Source: Acidobacteria bacterium Ga0077534 (GTDB lineage: Bacteria > Acidobacteriota > Blastocatellia > Pyrinomonadales > Pyrinomonadaceae). From it: a DNA stretch of 64,000 nucleotides. Shown piece by piece: positions 35,511 through 42,937 of this stretch. Position 1 is the first letter of the stretch. Each line of letters starts with the position of its first letter. Below the pieces are notes generated by a model. The model was given only the letters and a program-made list of their open reading frames with translations. It had not been told where the DNA came from and made no database searches. The position numbers and the translations under genes are program-made. The DNA is taken from positions 1-64,000 of the forward strand of contig LNEI01000029.1 of the NCBI GenBank assembly GCA_001464455.1. The letters are read 5' to 3'.

Positions 35511-35969
35511 ATGAACACAACCACACAACCACACAAGATCGCGGGCGAGCCCGCGGATGAACTGGGGCCGGAGACGGCCGCAGATGTAACGCCCGATACC
35601 GAGATGGTCTCGCTTCGGGCTGAGAATGAAAGGCTCAAAACGACCATCCGAAATGCGGCGGCTCACCGGCAGATAACGGGCGAGTTGGGACGCATCGGGG
35701 CACGGTCGCCTGAGCTGCTTTTTGAGTTCGTAAAGGGCGATCTGCAGTTTGCAGATAACGACGCGGTCATCAACGCGGCCGCCCTGATCGAGCGCATGCG
35801 ACGCTCGTTTCCCGAGCAGTTCGTGGTCGAAAGGCCAACGGCGATCGACGCCGCAGCCGGACAGGCGATACCGCCGAGGCTCTCAAAAGAGGCCCTGGGA
35901 CGCATGACCGCGGCCGAGATCGCCGAGCTCGACTGGAACGATGTAAAGCGAGTGCTCAGCGCGTCGTAG
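35511..35969 (+). CDS. Phage scaffold-like protein
   Basis: 152 residues from ATG 35511; the longer frame to 35439 would run over the start of the opposite membrane gene. It is acidic and mostly helical, with a coiled-coil heptad run (TEMVSLRAENERLKTTIRNAAA) and a C-terminal helix (AEIAELDWNDVKRVL). Small acidic helical proteins between portal and major capsid genes are commonly scaffolds or capsid-assembly factors. No protease motif is seen. The assignment depends on position. Confidence 0.5.
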   Translation: MNTTTQPHKIAGEPADELGPETAADVTPDTEMVSLRAENERLKTTIRNAAAHRQITGELGRIGARSPELLFEFVKGDLQFADNDAVINAAALIERMRRSFPEQFVVERPTAIDAAAGQAIPPRLSKEALGRMTAAEIAELDWNDVKRVLSAS

Positions 35970-35972
35970 CCT

Positions 35973-36094
35973 GCAAAAGCCCGCGCGTAAGCAAGGGCGA
36001 AACATGCAACATCACGACGAAAGAACCTTCCACATGAGTACTTCGATAACCATTGACTTGAATGTATCGCCCTTGCTCACGCGCGGGCTTTCGC
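35973..36094. repeat. REPIN-like element: 28-base inverted repeat
   Basis: Arms at 35973-36000 and 36067-36094 are complementary at 26 of 28 bases, built on AAAGCCCGCGCG and GCAAGGGCGA, with a 66-base internal segment. It lies between the scaffold-like and capsid genes. Such paired palindromes are typical of RAYT-mobilised REP elements; no RAYT transposase is in the window. Confidence 0.75.
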
Positions 36095-36152
36095 AATGCG
36101 TTCTTCCGGTCCTACCACGGAATAAACGGAAAGACACGGAATAGAACCGAGG

Positions 36153-36201
36153 ATCAAAGACCAAAGGTCAAAGATCAACTAACCATCAACAACTAACCAC
36201 A
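36153..36201 (+). repeat. Degenerate heptamer array upstream of the capsid gene
   Basis: Seven 7-base units (ATCAAAG, ACCAAAG, GTCAAAG, ATCAACT and diverged copies) end 11 bases before ATG 36213. No Shine-Dalgarno is visible between. ACCACGGAA-type repeats lie just upstream at 36116-36145. Confidence 0.6.
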
Positions 36202-36212
36202 AACAAAAAACT

Positions 36213-37064
36213 ATGGCATTAGATTTCATACCAACAGTATGGGCGGCGAGATTGCTCGTCGCTCTTGATAAGTCTCTCGTATACGGGCAGACGAATGTGT
36301 GTAACCGTGATTACGAGGGCGAGATCCGCTCGAGCGGAAATACCGTCAAGATCGCGTCGATCGGCGACGTGACCGTCGACGAATATACCAAAGACACAGA
36401 CATCGGCGACCCCGAGACGTTGACCGACAGCGAGCAGTCGCTGCTGATCGACCAGGCGAAGTATTTTAACTTCTACGTCGACTCGGTCGACCGTGCACAG
36501 CAAAACGTTAACGTGCTCGACGAGGCCATGCGGCGCGCGTCGTGGTCGCTACGCGATCATGCCGACACGTTTCTCGCCGGCATCATGGACGCCGCGGTTC
36601 CGGGTGGAAACAAGATCGGGACGACCGTCGACCCGATCGTCCCGACCAAGGACGACGCGTACGAGTACCTTGTCGACCTCGGAGTGCTGCTCGACGAGGC
36701 TAACGCTCCGCTCGATGGCCGCTTTGTCGTCGTACCGGCCTGGTTTCACGGGCTGCTCCTTAAGGACGAACGCTTTGTAAAAGCTGGGACGCGCGGCTCC
36801 GACGCGGCCCTTCGCAATGGCGAGGTCGGCCAGGCGGCCGGCTTTTCGATCCTCAAATCGAACAACGTTCCGAACACTGAGGGCGAGAAATACAAGATCA
36901 TCGCCGGCCATTCGATCGCGACGAGCTACGTCGAGCAGATCGTAGACGTTCAGACCTACAAACCCGAAAAACGCTTCGGCGACGCCGTCAAAGGCCTCCA
37001 CGTCTACGGCGCAAAGGTAGTGCGTCCGACGTGCCTCGCGCAGTTGATCGCGGATAAAGCGTAA
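36213..37064 (+). CDS. Phage major capsid protein, P22/HK97-fold type
   Basis: 283 residues. It opens with DFIPTVWAARLLVALDKSLVYGQTNVCNRDYEGEI, then GNTVKIASIGDVTVDEYTKDTDIGD, DQAKYFNFYVDSVDRAQQ, LDGRFVVVPAWFHGLLL and a C-terminal YKPEKRFGDAVKGLHVYGAKVVRP. This is the pattern of P22 coat-like capsid proteins in many siphophages of Actinobacteria and Proteobacteria. It would form the icosahedral shell with the portal and scaffold. No maturation cleavage region is evident. The reading frame is intact, so capsid assembly may still be possible. Confidence 0.85.
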   Translation: MALDFIPTVWAARLLVALDKSLVYGQTNVCNRDYEGEIRSSGNTVKIASIGDVTVDEYTKDTDIGDPETLTDSEQSLLIDQAKYFNFYVDSVDRAQQNVNVLDEAMRRASWSLRDHADTFLAGIMDAAVPGGNKIGTTVDPIVPTKDDAYEYLVDLGVLLDEANAPLDGRFVVVPAWFHGLLLKDERFVKAGTRGSDAALRNGEVGQAAGFSILKSNNVPNTEGEKYKIIAGHSIATSYVEQIVDVQTYKPEKRFGDAVKGLHVYGAKVVRPTCLAQLIADKA

Positions 37065-37067
37065 AAA

Positions 37068-37187
37068 GTAGTCGGTAGTCGGTAGCCGGTAGTCAGTAGC
37101 GATTGTCGGTGGCGATGATCAGACTTGACAACGGACTACGGACTACCGACTGCTACTACTGACTACCGACTACTGACTACTGACTAC
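37068..37187. repeat. Facing heptamer arrays forming a large imperfect hairpin
   Basis: Units of GTAGTCG (37068-37109) face units of TGACTAC/CGACTAC (37132-37187). The two arrays are reverse complements and can fold into a stem of roughly 40 pairs with mismatches, starting 3 bases after the capsid stop and ending 8 bases before ATG 37196. Confidence 0.8.
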
Positions 37188-37195
37188 TTAGACTT

Positions 37196-37510
37196 ATGTC
37201 CTATCTCGATAAACTAAAACAACTCACCGCCTGGGACGCAGAGCCCGCGTTGACCGAAACCGAGCTCGAAGACGTCCTCGCCTCGGTCGCTCTCGAAGAC
37301 ACAGTCGGCCTCAGCCCGCTTCACGAAGAGTGGACGCCGACTTACGACCTAAACGCCGCCGCCGCCCAGGCCTGGCTTCTGAAAGCCGCCAAAGCCGCCG
37401 CTCTCACCGACGAACCAACCGCCGGCATCGTGACATCAAAAATTTTCGACAACTGCCGAGCAATGGCGAGGCTATATGCGGGCAAGCGGAACGCGAGTAC
37501 CCGTATCTGA
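37196..37510 (+). CDS. Head-tail connector-like small protein
   Basis: 104 residues, directly after the capsid gene, where head-completion or connector proteins usually lie. The sequence is helical and acidic at the start (LTETELEDVLASVALED) and then basic (ICFDNCRAMARLYAGKRNAS-like end), with the WTPTYDLNAAAAQAWLLKAAKAA helix seen in many hypothetical phage neck proteins. No tail genes follow; the next gene is a chromosomal surface protein on the other strand. Confidence 0.5.
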   Translation: MSYLDKLKQLTAWDAEPALTETELEDVLASVALEDTVGLSPLHEEWTPTYDLNAAAAQAWLLKAAKAAALTDEPTAGIVTSKIFDNCRAMARLYAGKRNASTRI

Positions 37511-37536
37511 GTCTCAAGATCGCTTCTTGGTCTTTG

Positions 37537-37608
37537 TTCCGTGCCATTTGGTGTGATCCGTGGTCATATCTTTATGATTGACCACGGAAAACAGGTAAAT
37601 GCACGGAA
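37537..37608. repeat. Nested inverted repeat at the right edge of the phage block
   Basis: TTCCGTG (37537-37543) pairs with CACGGAA (37602-37608) and CCGTGGTCA (37558-37566) with TGACCACGG (37579-37587). Its right half resembles ACCACGGAA-type sequence at 36116-36145. It lies between the connector-like gene and the convergent DUF4394-like gene and may act as a terminator. Confidence 0.5.
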
Positions 37609-37631
37609 TAAGACCAGGGCGAAACGCGGTA

Positions 37632-39419
37632 TCAGTTTGCGACAAAGTCCACGTCGCCGAGAGTGTCAACGACCTGCACCAAACGAGATGCGAATGTGTA
37701 TCGGTTCGAGCTAATACTGATCACATAGCTGCCACCCGCCTCGACATCGGTAAACCGGTAATGCCCAAACGAACTGGTCGTAACAACACGCCGCGACCCG
37801 CCAGCGTCGGTCATCACAACCCGGGCATTGCGAAGCCCACGTCCATCAGCCGTCAGCACCCGGCCCGAAACGTCGACCCCAGCGGAGGTTACATTGACTA
37901 CAACGAAACCTGGTGCAAAACCCGAGACCACCTCAGCTCCATTGAGATCTCTTATCGAAAGCGGCACCGGTGTATTTTCAAACGTTATAGGGAAGGTCCC
38001 GACAAACGACGCTGGCGACACAACAAAAGCTACTGTTATCAGCTGACGCGTTCCGGCCGGCAGGGGCGACGGAAGATCGATGGTTACGCCGATGCGGCCC
38101 GACGAAACCTGGCTCAGATCCGTGATCAGCTGCGAGCCAGCGGCGCCAGGAGCGACGCTCACAACTGGATTCTGCAGGACCGCTGCATTGTAGACTATCG
38201 AAAAGCTCGCGAACTTCTCACCACCACGGGCTTCCATAACAAATGGAACGGTATTTGTGGCGCCTGGCATACCAGATACACTAACGGCCCGGATTATTGT
38301 CGCGTTCGGTGGAAACGGCGTGGGGGTAGGTGTCGGCGTGGGGACTGGCGTTGGCGTGGGGACTGGCGTTGGCGTCGGAGTAGGCAAAACCAATGGACCG
38401 AGCGGTATCGCCAACCCATCTATTACGCGTTCGCCACTGCCAATCTCGCCGATGATCGCTCCTGCTCCGGTTGCCAGATCGATCTGAACCAGATGCGGTA
38501 CCGAACTAATGTTAAGGGCCGCGTAAGCGAAACTCGAGCCGGGTGGAATGTCCATTCCGCCAAAGTTCGTGAAGTCAAAGCCAAGCGGCCCGATCGTCGT
38601 CAGCGTGCCGCCATTCGGCGAAGGTTCGCCGTTGATGCCGGCGATGCGTATCAATGTGTTCGCTTCAGAATCGATGCCGTACAGCGTGCTCGCTGATGAA
38701 CCAGTGGTGATCGTGTGGGCAGCATGCACGATGCGCGGAGTAACACCGGCATTTGGGTCACCCGCGGCGTAGGTCAAAGGGGTATCGATGCCAAGAAGAG
38801 TTCCATTTGACGGGCTAAGCCGACGATTGGCTCGTTCGCGGCCAACATTCCGAATTATGTCGGCAGCAGGATGCACATCGAAACCTTGAAAAGTGTCTGG
38901 CAACGAAGCGATGGTATTTGTCGGATGCACCGGCGAAGCTACGCCAGTCGCGGTGTTTATCCGCACCACGCGAGCCGGTCCAGGAAAACGAGATACAAGT
39001 CCATAGAGTTGTCCATCGCTGGGCCGGAAATCAATTCCATAAATGGTCTCCCCATTATCGCGATTGACGCCCGTGACCTCGACATTCGTCAGGTAAGTCC
39101 CCGGAGTGGAAGCATCAAAGCTGACGAGCCGATTCTGAGAAAAATCGTATGCCCACAGGATCGTCCCTCCCGCGGGCCTGGCCTTCGGCAAGCCGTCGAC
39201 ATCGACCGGGGCATAACCGGGTTCGCGATCTGCTTCGATGCGTTGGCGGAGCTGATCTGGCAGTTTGCTTGTATCGATGGGATTGCTGCGGCCCGCCCCA
39301 TCAGCCAGCTGCGCATCACTTTTAACAGTAGTGGCCAGAAATACCGTGGCGAGGACTGCGACAAGAACTAAACCGACGATACTGCGAAATGGTGTGAGAC
39401 TGGGAAAAAGGCTTTTCAT
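37632..39419 (-). CDS. Secreted DUF4394-like protein with cohesin-like and carboxypeptidase-regulatory tail
   Basis: 595 residues with an N-terminal signal/anchor (SIVGLVLVAVLATVFLATTVKSDAQ). Residues about 80-345 resemble DUF4394 (LWAYDFSQNRLVSFDAS, YGIDFRPSDGQLYGL, IDGLAIPLG), a beta-propeller-like surface domain. A short Thr-Pro/Val-Pro linker follows, then a cohesin-like domain (EKFASFSIVYNAAVL, GRIGVTIDLPSPLPAGTRQ) and the C-terminal module GRVLTADGRGLRNARVVMTD...TTSSFGHYRFTDV, shared with the proteins at 24515 and 25568. Probably exported to the cell surface by a route that recognises the shared tail, or assembled through it. It is separated from its relatives by the phage-like block. 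Confidence 0.75.
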   Translation of the reverse strand: MKSLFPSLTPFRSIVGLVLVAVLATVFLATTVKSDAQLADGAGRSNPIDTSKLPDQLRQRIEADREPGYAPVDVDGLPKARPAGGTILWAYDFSQNRLVSFDASTPGTYLTNVEVTGVNRDNGETIYGIDFRPSDGQLYGLVSRFPGPARVVRINTATGVASPVHPTNTIASLPDTFQGFDVHPAADIIRNVGRERANRRLSPSNGTLLGIDTPLTYAAGDPNAGVTPRIVHAAHTITTGSSASTLYGIDSEANTLIRIAGINGEPSPNGGTLTTIGPLGFDFTNFGGMDIPPGSSFAYAALNISSVPHLVQIDLATGAGAIIGEIGSGERVIDGLAIPLGPLVLPTPTPTPVPTPTPVPTPTPTPTPFPPNATIIRAVSVSGMPGATNTVPFVMEARGGEKFASFSIVYNAAVLQNPVVSVAPGAAGSQLITDLSQVSSGRIGVTIDLPSPLPAGTRQLITVAFVVSPASFVGTFPITFENTPVPLSIRDLNGAEVVSGFAPGFVVVNVTSAGVDVSGRVLTADGRGLRNARVVMTDAGGSRRVVTTSSFGHYRFTDVEAGGSYVISISSNRYTFASRLVQVVDTLGDVDFVAN

Positions 39420-39480
39420 CGTTTACCTCTGAATTTTGATGATTGGCTTAAATTACCACGAGATGACGATCAGGACAACA

Positions 39481-39504
39481 AAAAAAGCGGCCCCGAAAGG
39501 CCGC
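39481..39504 (-). terminator. Intrinsic terminator of the PHP gene
   Basis: GCGGCC / GGCCGC stem with six-base loop followed on the minus strand by a run of T, 29 bases past the PHP stop. Confidence 0.8.
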
Positions 39505-39532
39505 GTATCGATCGAGTGACCCGAAGATGACC

Positions 39533-40738
39533 TCATCTCTGGGCGGCGGTTTGAATGGATGTGACGATGATCTCATCGTTAGCTCTAGGATCCTCGCGGC
39601 CGATGTCTTTGTCACCGACGAGGGCGGCGATCACGGGCCGCATGGCTGGTTTGGCGAGGAGATTGACGGCCCAGATCGCGGCGGTTGTCCAGACGGGCGG
39701 CTTGCCGTTCCAGTGCTCGGCCAGCGTTTTGATGCCCGAGCCGTCGCTATCAAGATAGACTCGTTCGGCCCACGTCCGGCGGCCTTCCTCGAAATGCGGA
39801 TATTTCCCGAGAATCTGTGCGATAGACGCAAGCTGCCGCGATGGCAGCGGCACGTGATACTCCGGACGGATGGCGATGCTGCTTTTGTGATCGCGACGGA
39901 TCTCATCAACGAATTCGTCAAAAGAGCCGGCATCGGTCAGGTTAAACATCGTGTTCGAATGCATACAATGCCGATCACCGCCCGAAACGATCGGCAGACC
40001 GAGGCTTTCGGCAAGTTCGATCGCGGTTTGATTCTCGCTCCACGTGCGAAAACCATTGATCTCGATCGCGTGTATCGACCTCGCGTGATCCGCCAGGAAA
40101 CGCCTAAGTGCCCGCTCGTGAAGCTCCTGGCCGATCATTTCTATGTCCCATATCGGATGATTGAGCACGACCAGAACGCCCTCCACCTCGCCGAGCATCT
40201 TAAAAAGCTCGGTCAGGCGGCCGTTGTCCGGCACGCCTTCGGCATGGGTGTAGGCAAGCAGGTCTGCGGTTATCGCCTCGGCCTGCTCATGCGGCAGATT
40301 GTGCACGCCAACGTGGAAGAATGCGTTGTCGTATGGAACCGTCCACTCCATCGAGATCGGTGCAACGCCTTCCGGCACTTCACCGCGGATTCCAATATTC
40401 GCAGAGATGCTGTCGTGATCCGTGATCGAGACCATGCTCTCGAGGCCGAGGTTCAGCAGAGAAAGCGTTTCCATCTCAAAAACCTGCGAGCCGTTAAGGG
40501 GCGGTGTCCAGAAACCGCTTTTGAGATCGGGCGGAGCGATGCCTTCTCGTTCGCAACGTCTTCGTTCGCGCTGGACAAAATACGACACAACCGGGATCCG
40601 CTCGGCATAGTACGGTACAAAATCGAGCAGCTCGCGAGAATGCAGAGTGTGGCAATGAAGAGAAACACCGGTGCGGGCTACGCCATCGAGCCGCTCGCCA
40701 GCCTTTAGAAAGGATATGTTCTTGTTTTCGACGCTCAC
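39533..40738 (-). CDS. PHP-domain metal-dependent phosphoesterase
   Basis: 401 residues. The PHP metal-binding motifs appear in order: VSLHCHTLHS (near residue 27), SITDHDSI (about 104), VVLNHPIWD and VSGGDRHCMH. It is longer than the RNase AM/YciV type and has a C-terminal extension with a hydrophobic helix (AAIWAVNLLAKPAMRPVIAALVGDKD). It likely hydrolyses a phosphoester with two or three metals; the substrate is unknown. The plus-strand frame opposite is a shadow. It is divergent from nothing upstream for 220 bases and follows btaB on the same strand. Confidence 0.8.
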   Translation of the reverse strand: MSVENKNISFLKAGERLDGVARTGVSLHCHTLHSRELLDFVPYYAERIPVVSYFVQRERRRCEREGIAPPDLKSGFWTPPLNGSQVFEMETLSLLNLGLESMVSITDHDSISANIGIRGEVPEGVAPISMEWTVPYDNAFFHVGVHNLPHEQAEAITADLLAYTHAEGVPDNGRLTELFKMLGEVEGVLVVLNHPIWDIEMIGQELHERALRRFLADHARSIHAIEINGFRTWSENQTAIELAESLGLPIVSGGDRHCMHSNTMFNLTDAGSFDEFVDEIRRDHKSSIAIRPEYHVPLPSRQLASIAQILGKYPHFEEGRRTWAERVYLDSDGSGIKTLAEHWNGKPPVWTTAAIWAVNLLAKPAMRPVIAALVGDKDIGREDPRANDEIIVTSIQTAAQR

Positions 40739-40761
40739 TGAGGCCTCCGTTTAAAGTTGAA

Positions 40762-40784
40762 GACGCCCGTTTTTAGCGGGCGTC
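40762..40784 (-). terminator. Hairpin between btaB and the PHP gene
   Basis: GACGCCCG / CGGGCGTC stem with 7-base loop. It lies 177 bases past the btaB stop and 24 bases before the PHP start, so it may end the btaAB transcript or lie in the PHP leader. No long T-run on the minus side. Confidence 0.4.
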
Positions 40785-40960
40785 GGAAGGACTGATCGAG
40801 ACGGCAATTCGCTCGGCAGGAAATACAGTTTCGGTTTTTCACCGTTCGGGCTCGGTTCATCCGGATCAGCTGATTCTATGAAATGATCGTTAACTTCAGC
40901 GGTAAGTTAGAGAATGAATGACGAGGATTTCCAATCGGTTACGTGAGGTTTAATGACACG

Positions 40961-41623
40961 TTACTTTATAGGTAAGTTTTTCTTAAATGAGGCGATAAAT
41001 GCGTAGCGGCGGGCGACGGCATTTATTTCAAGCACGCCTACGCTGCGGCGGTCGAGGTCAAACAAGAATGGGATCAGCTCGCTCCAGAACTGCACATGAA
41101 ACTTCCGCAGCCATGTCTGAAGCAGCGTTCGAAACCACGCGGGCAGGTCCTTTTGATCGTAAAAATCGACGATGTACATCGTACCGCCGGGCTTCAGGTT
41201 ATCGAGAGCACGGTGGATGGATTCCCGCCACGGCGGGATCATCGAGATCGAGTAGCTGAAGAATACGGCGTCAAGCGGCTTATCGAGACCAAAAGTCGAC
41301 CGATGATCAAATTCATCGGCAAGTGCGTGCTCGAAGGATATGTTCGTCAGGCCCGTCGAGTTCTCACGTGCCGTCCGCAGCATCTCGGCAGAGGCGTCGA
41401 GGCCGTAGAATCTTGCATGCGGATATTTTTGCGCAAGGAGGATCAGATTCCGGCCCGTCCCGCAGCCAATCTCGGCGATGTCGTCACCGGGGGTGATCGC
41501 CATCTGCTCGATCAGCCGATCTCGGCCGAGAAGGTAGTATTTGCGAGTCGCGTCATAGAAGTACCGCTGGTAACGGTACATCGAGTCCATGGCGTCGAAT
41601 GCGCTGCGGGCGGTTTCTGCCAT
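40961..41623 (-). CDS. btaB: Betaine lipid N-methyltransferase BtaB
   Basis: 220 residues. A class I SAM methyltransferase with IAEIGCGTGRNLILLA near residue 50, DASAEML and RALDNLKPGGTMYIVDFYDQ. The start DAMDSMYRYQRYFYDATRKYYLLGRDRLI and the tail ARRYAFIASFKK are BtaB-like. BtaB adds three methyl groups to diacylglyceryl-homoserine to form DGTS. ATG 41623 is chosen over the longer frame because it follows the btaA stop by one base, which implies coupled translation. The pairing with btaA is the best support for function. Confidence 0.88.
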   Translation of the reverse strand: MAETARSAFDAMDSMYRYQRYFYDATRKYYLLGRDRLIEQMAITPGDDIAEIGCGTGRNLILLAQKYPHARFYGLDASAEMLRTARENSTGLTNISFEHALADEFDHRSTFGLDKPLDAVFFSYSISMIPPWRESIHRALDNLKPGGTMYIVDFYDQKDLPAWFRTLLQTWLRKFHVQFWSELIPFLFDLDRRSVGVLEINAVARRYAFIASFKKNLPIK

Positions 41624-41624
41624 T

Positions 41625-42857
41625 TTAGTTGAGGGTATAAAGATGAAAACCACCGTAGATCGACGCTCGATCTCGAAGGAAAAGCTCGCGGGACTGCTCT
41701 TCGCAGTACGTAAATTTCGCAAGCAGTTCAGTCGGCAGATTGCGGGGCAGGGGCGAAGCGGCCGCGGCCGTCCGGAATATGATGCGCGAACCGGGCTCCG
41801 CCTTTTCTGCGATAGTACTCCACAGATCGGTCATCACTTCAGCGTTCATCCAGTCCTGGGCGTCGAGAAATACGAAACGGTTAAAGCTGCCTTTCGGATT
41901 TTTGCGTATCTCATCCGTTACCGAACCTACCGCTGTGTTTACTCGGTACGAGTCAGAACTAAGCGACTGAAAATGCTCAGCTTTGAGGTATTCAGGCATC
42001 GCCTTGCCGCCTTCGGTATCGTATTTTCGGGCAAAAGCCTGCCAGGCAAAGTAATTCTCCGCGATCGGAAAATCGCATGCGAGCTTTCTTGCCCGTTCAC
42101 GATAAACATCGATCAGATTGCCGCCGCCGAGGTCGCTCTTGAGCTCGTCGAGCTGCTGCGGTGGAATGCCGAGACCGAACATAGTGATCGGAAGCTTTCC
42201 GAGAAATCGTATGACGCGAGAATCGAAAAACGGAGCGATGTTCTTTTCAAATGCCCGTGCTTGTTCGTCCGGGTTCTTCGCGGCAAGCACATCCTCCGGC
42301 CTAAGGCCGACCGCGTGAGCAAAGGAATGAAAGAACCGAAGGAAGTATCCGTTTCTGGATCGCTCATAAAGCCCGCCCTGAGAAAAATAGTTGATGCGGT
42401 CACCGTGAAAGAGCCGCATTATCAACCCGTTCGAACACCAGAAGGCATGCGTTTCGTCGTCGAGATTTGGCTCGATATACCGCAGAAACGTGTCGCTGTT
42501 TCCGCGGTCGAGGCCCTTTGCAAAGAGGTTATAAAAAAGCTGCTGCTCAGGCACATGGCGGAGCGCCGTAAGCTTAAGACGGAGAAGGTAGATATGGTAG
42601 CGATTGAGATCGACGGCAGTCACCGACTCAGGGCGCTCAACGAGGTAGTTCAGCGCGTTGCAGCCGCCCGACGAGATCGTGAGGATCCGCGAATCTTCGT
42701 CGATCTCAAGAGCCTCGATGTCAACCCGCGGATCTTCCCAGATCTGGTTGTAAACAAAAGCATCAAACCAGTAAGCAAAAAGCCTCTGGAGAATGCCCTG
42801 TTTCGTAACTGCGGCCTCGGTCGAGACCGCTCCAAGTACATTTTGTTCGGTAGCCAT
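41625..42857 (-). CDS. btaA: SAM:diacylglycerol 3-amino-3-carboxypropyltransferase BtaA
   Basis: 410 residues, DUF3419 family. WFDAFVYNQIWEDPRVDIEALEI, ILTISSGGCNALNYLVERPESVTAVDLN, and FVFLDAQDWMN are the BtaA hallmarks. The enzyme moves the aminocarboxypropyl group of SAM to diacylglycerol to make diacylglycerylhomoserine, the first step to the phosphorus-free betaine lipid DGTS. Rhodobacter BtaA has about the same length. In the bacteria studied, btaAB is induced by phosphate starvation; the upstream 80 bases here show no clear Pho box, though a pst operon lies 11 kb away. Confidence 0.92.
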   Translation of the reverse strand: MATEQNVLGAVSTEAAVTKQGILQRLFAYWFDAFVYNQIWEDPRVDIEALEIDEDSRILTISSGGCNALNYLVERPESVTAVDLNRYHIYLLRLKLTALRHVPEQQLFYNLFAKGLDRGNSDTFLRYIEPNLDDETHAFWCSNGLIMRLFHGDRINYFSQGGLYERSRNGYFLRFFHSFAHAVGLRPEDVLAAKNPDEQARAFEKNIAPFFDSRVIRFLGKLPITMFGLGIPPQQLDELKSDLGGGNLIDVYRERARKLACDFPIAENYFAWQAFARKYDTEGGKAMPEYLKAEHFQSLSSDSYRVNTAVGSVTDEIRKNPKGSFNRFVFLDAQDWMNAEVMTDLWSTIAEKAEPGSRIIFRTAAAASPLPRNLPTELLAKFTYCEEQSRELFLRDRASIYGGFHLYTLN

Positions 42858-42937
42858 CTGACAATGAGATTGCTACCGAAACAAGAAATAGAACTTAAAT
42901 CCTAATGAAGTGTTTGTTAAATTTTACACCGCCGCGC

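Noticed and set aside
36116-37608. Attachment-site direct repeats (ACCACGGAA type) around the capsid genes
   Set aside because: The copies are imperfect, lie inside rather than at both ends of the phage-like block, and look like a common intergenic repeat; no integrase or tRNA is near.
39527-40708. Plus-strand open frame opposite the PHP gene
   Set aside because: No recognisable domain; PHP metal motifs are all on the minus strand.
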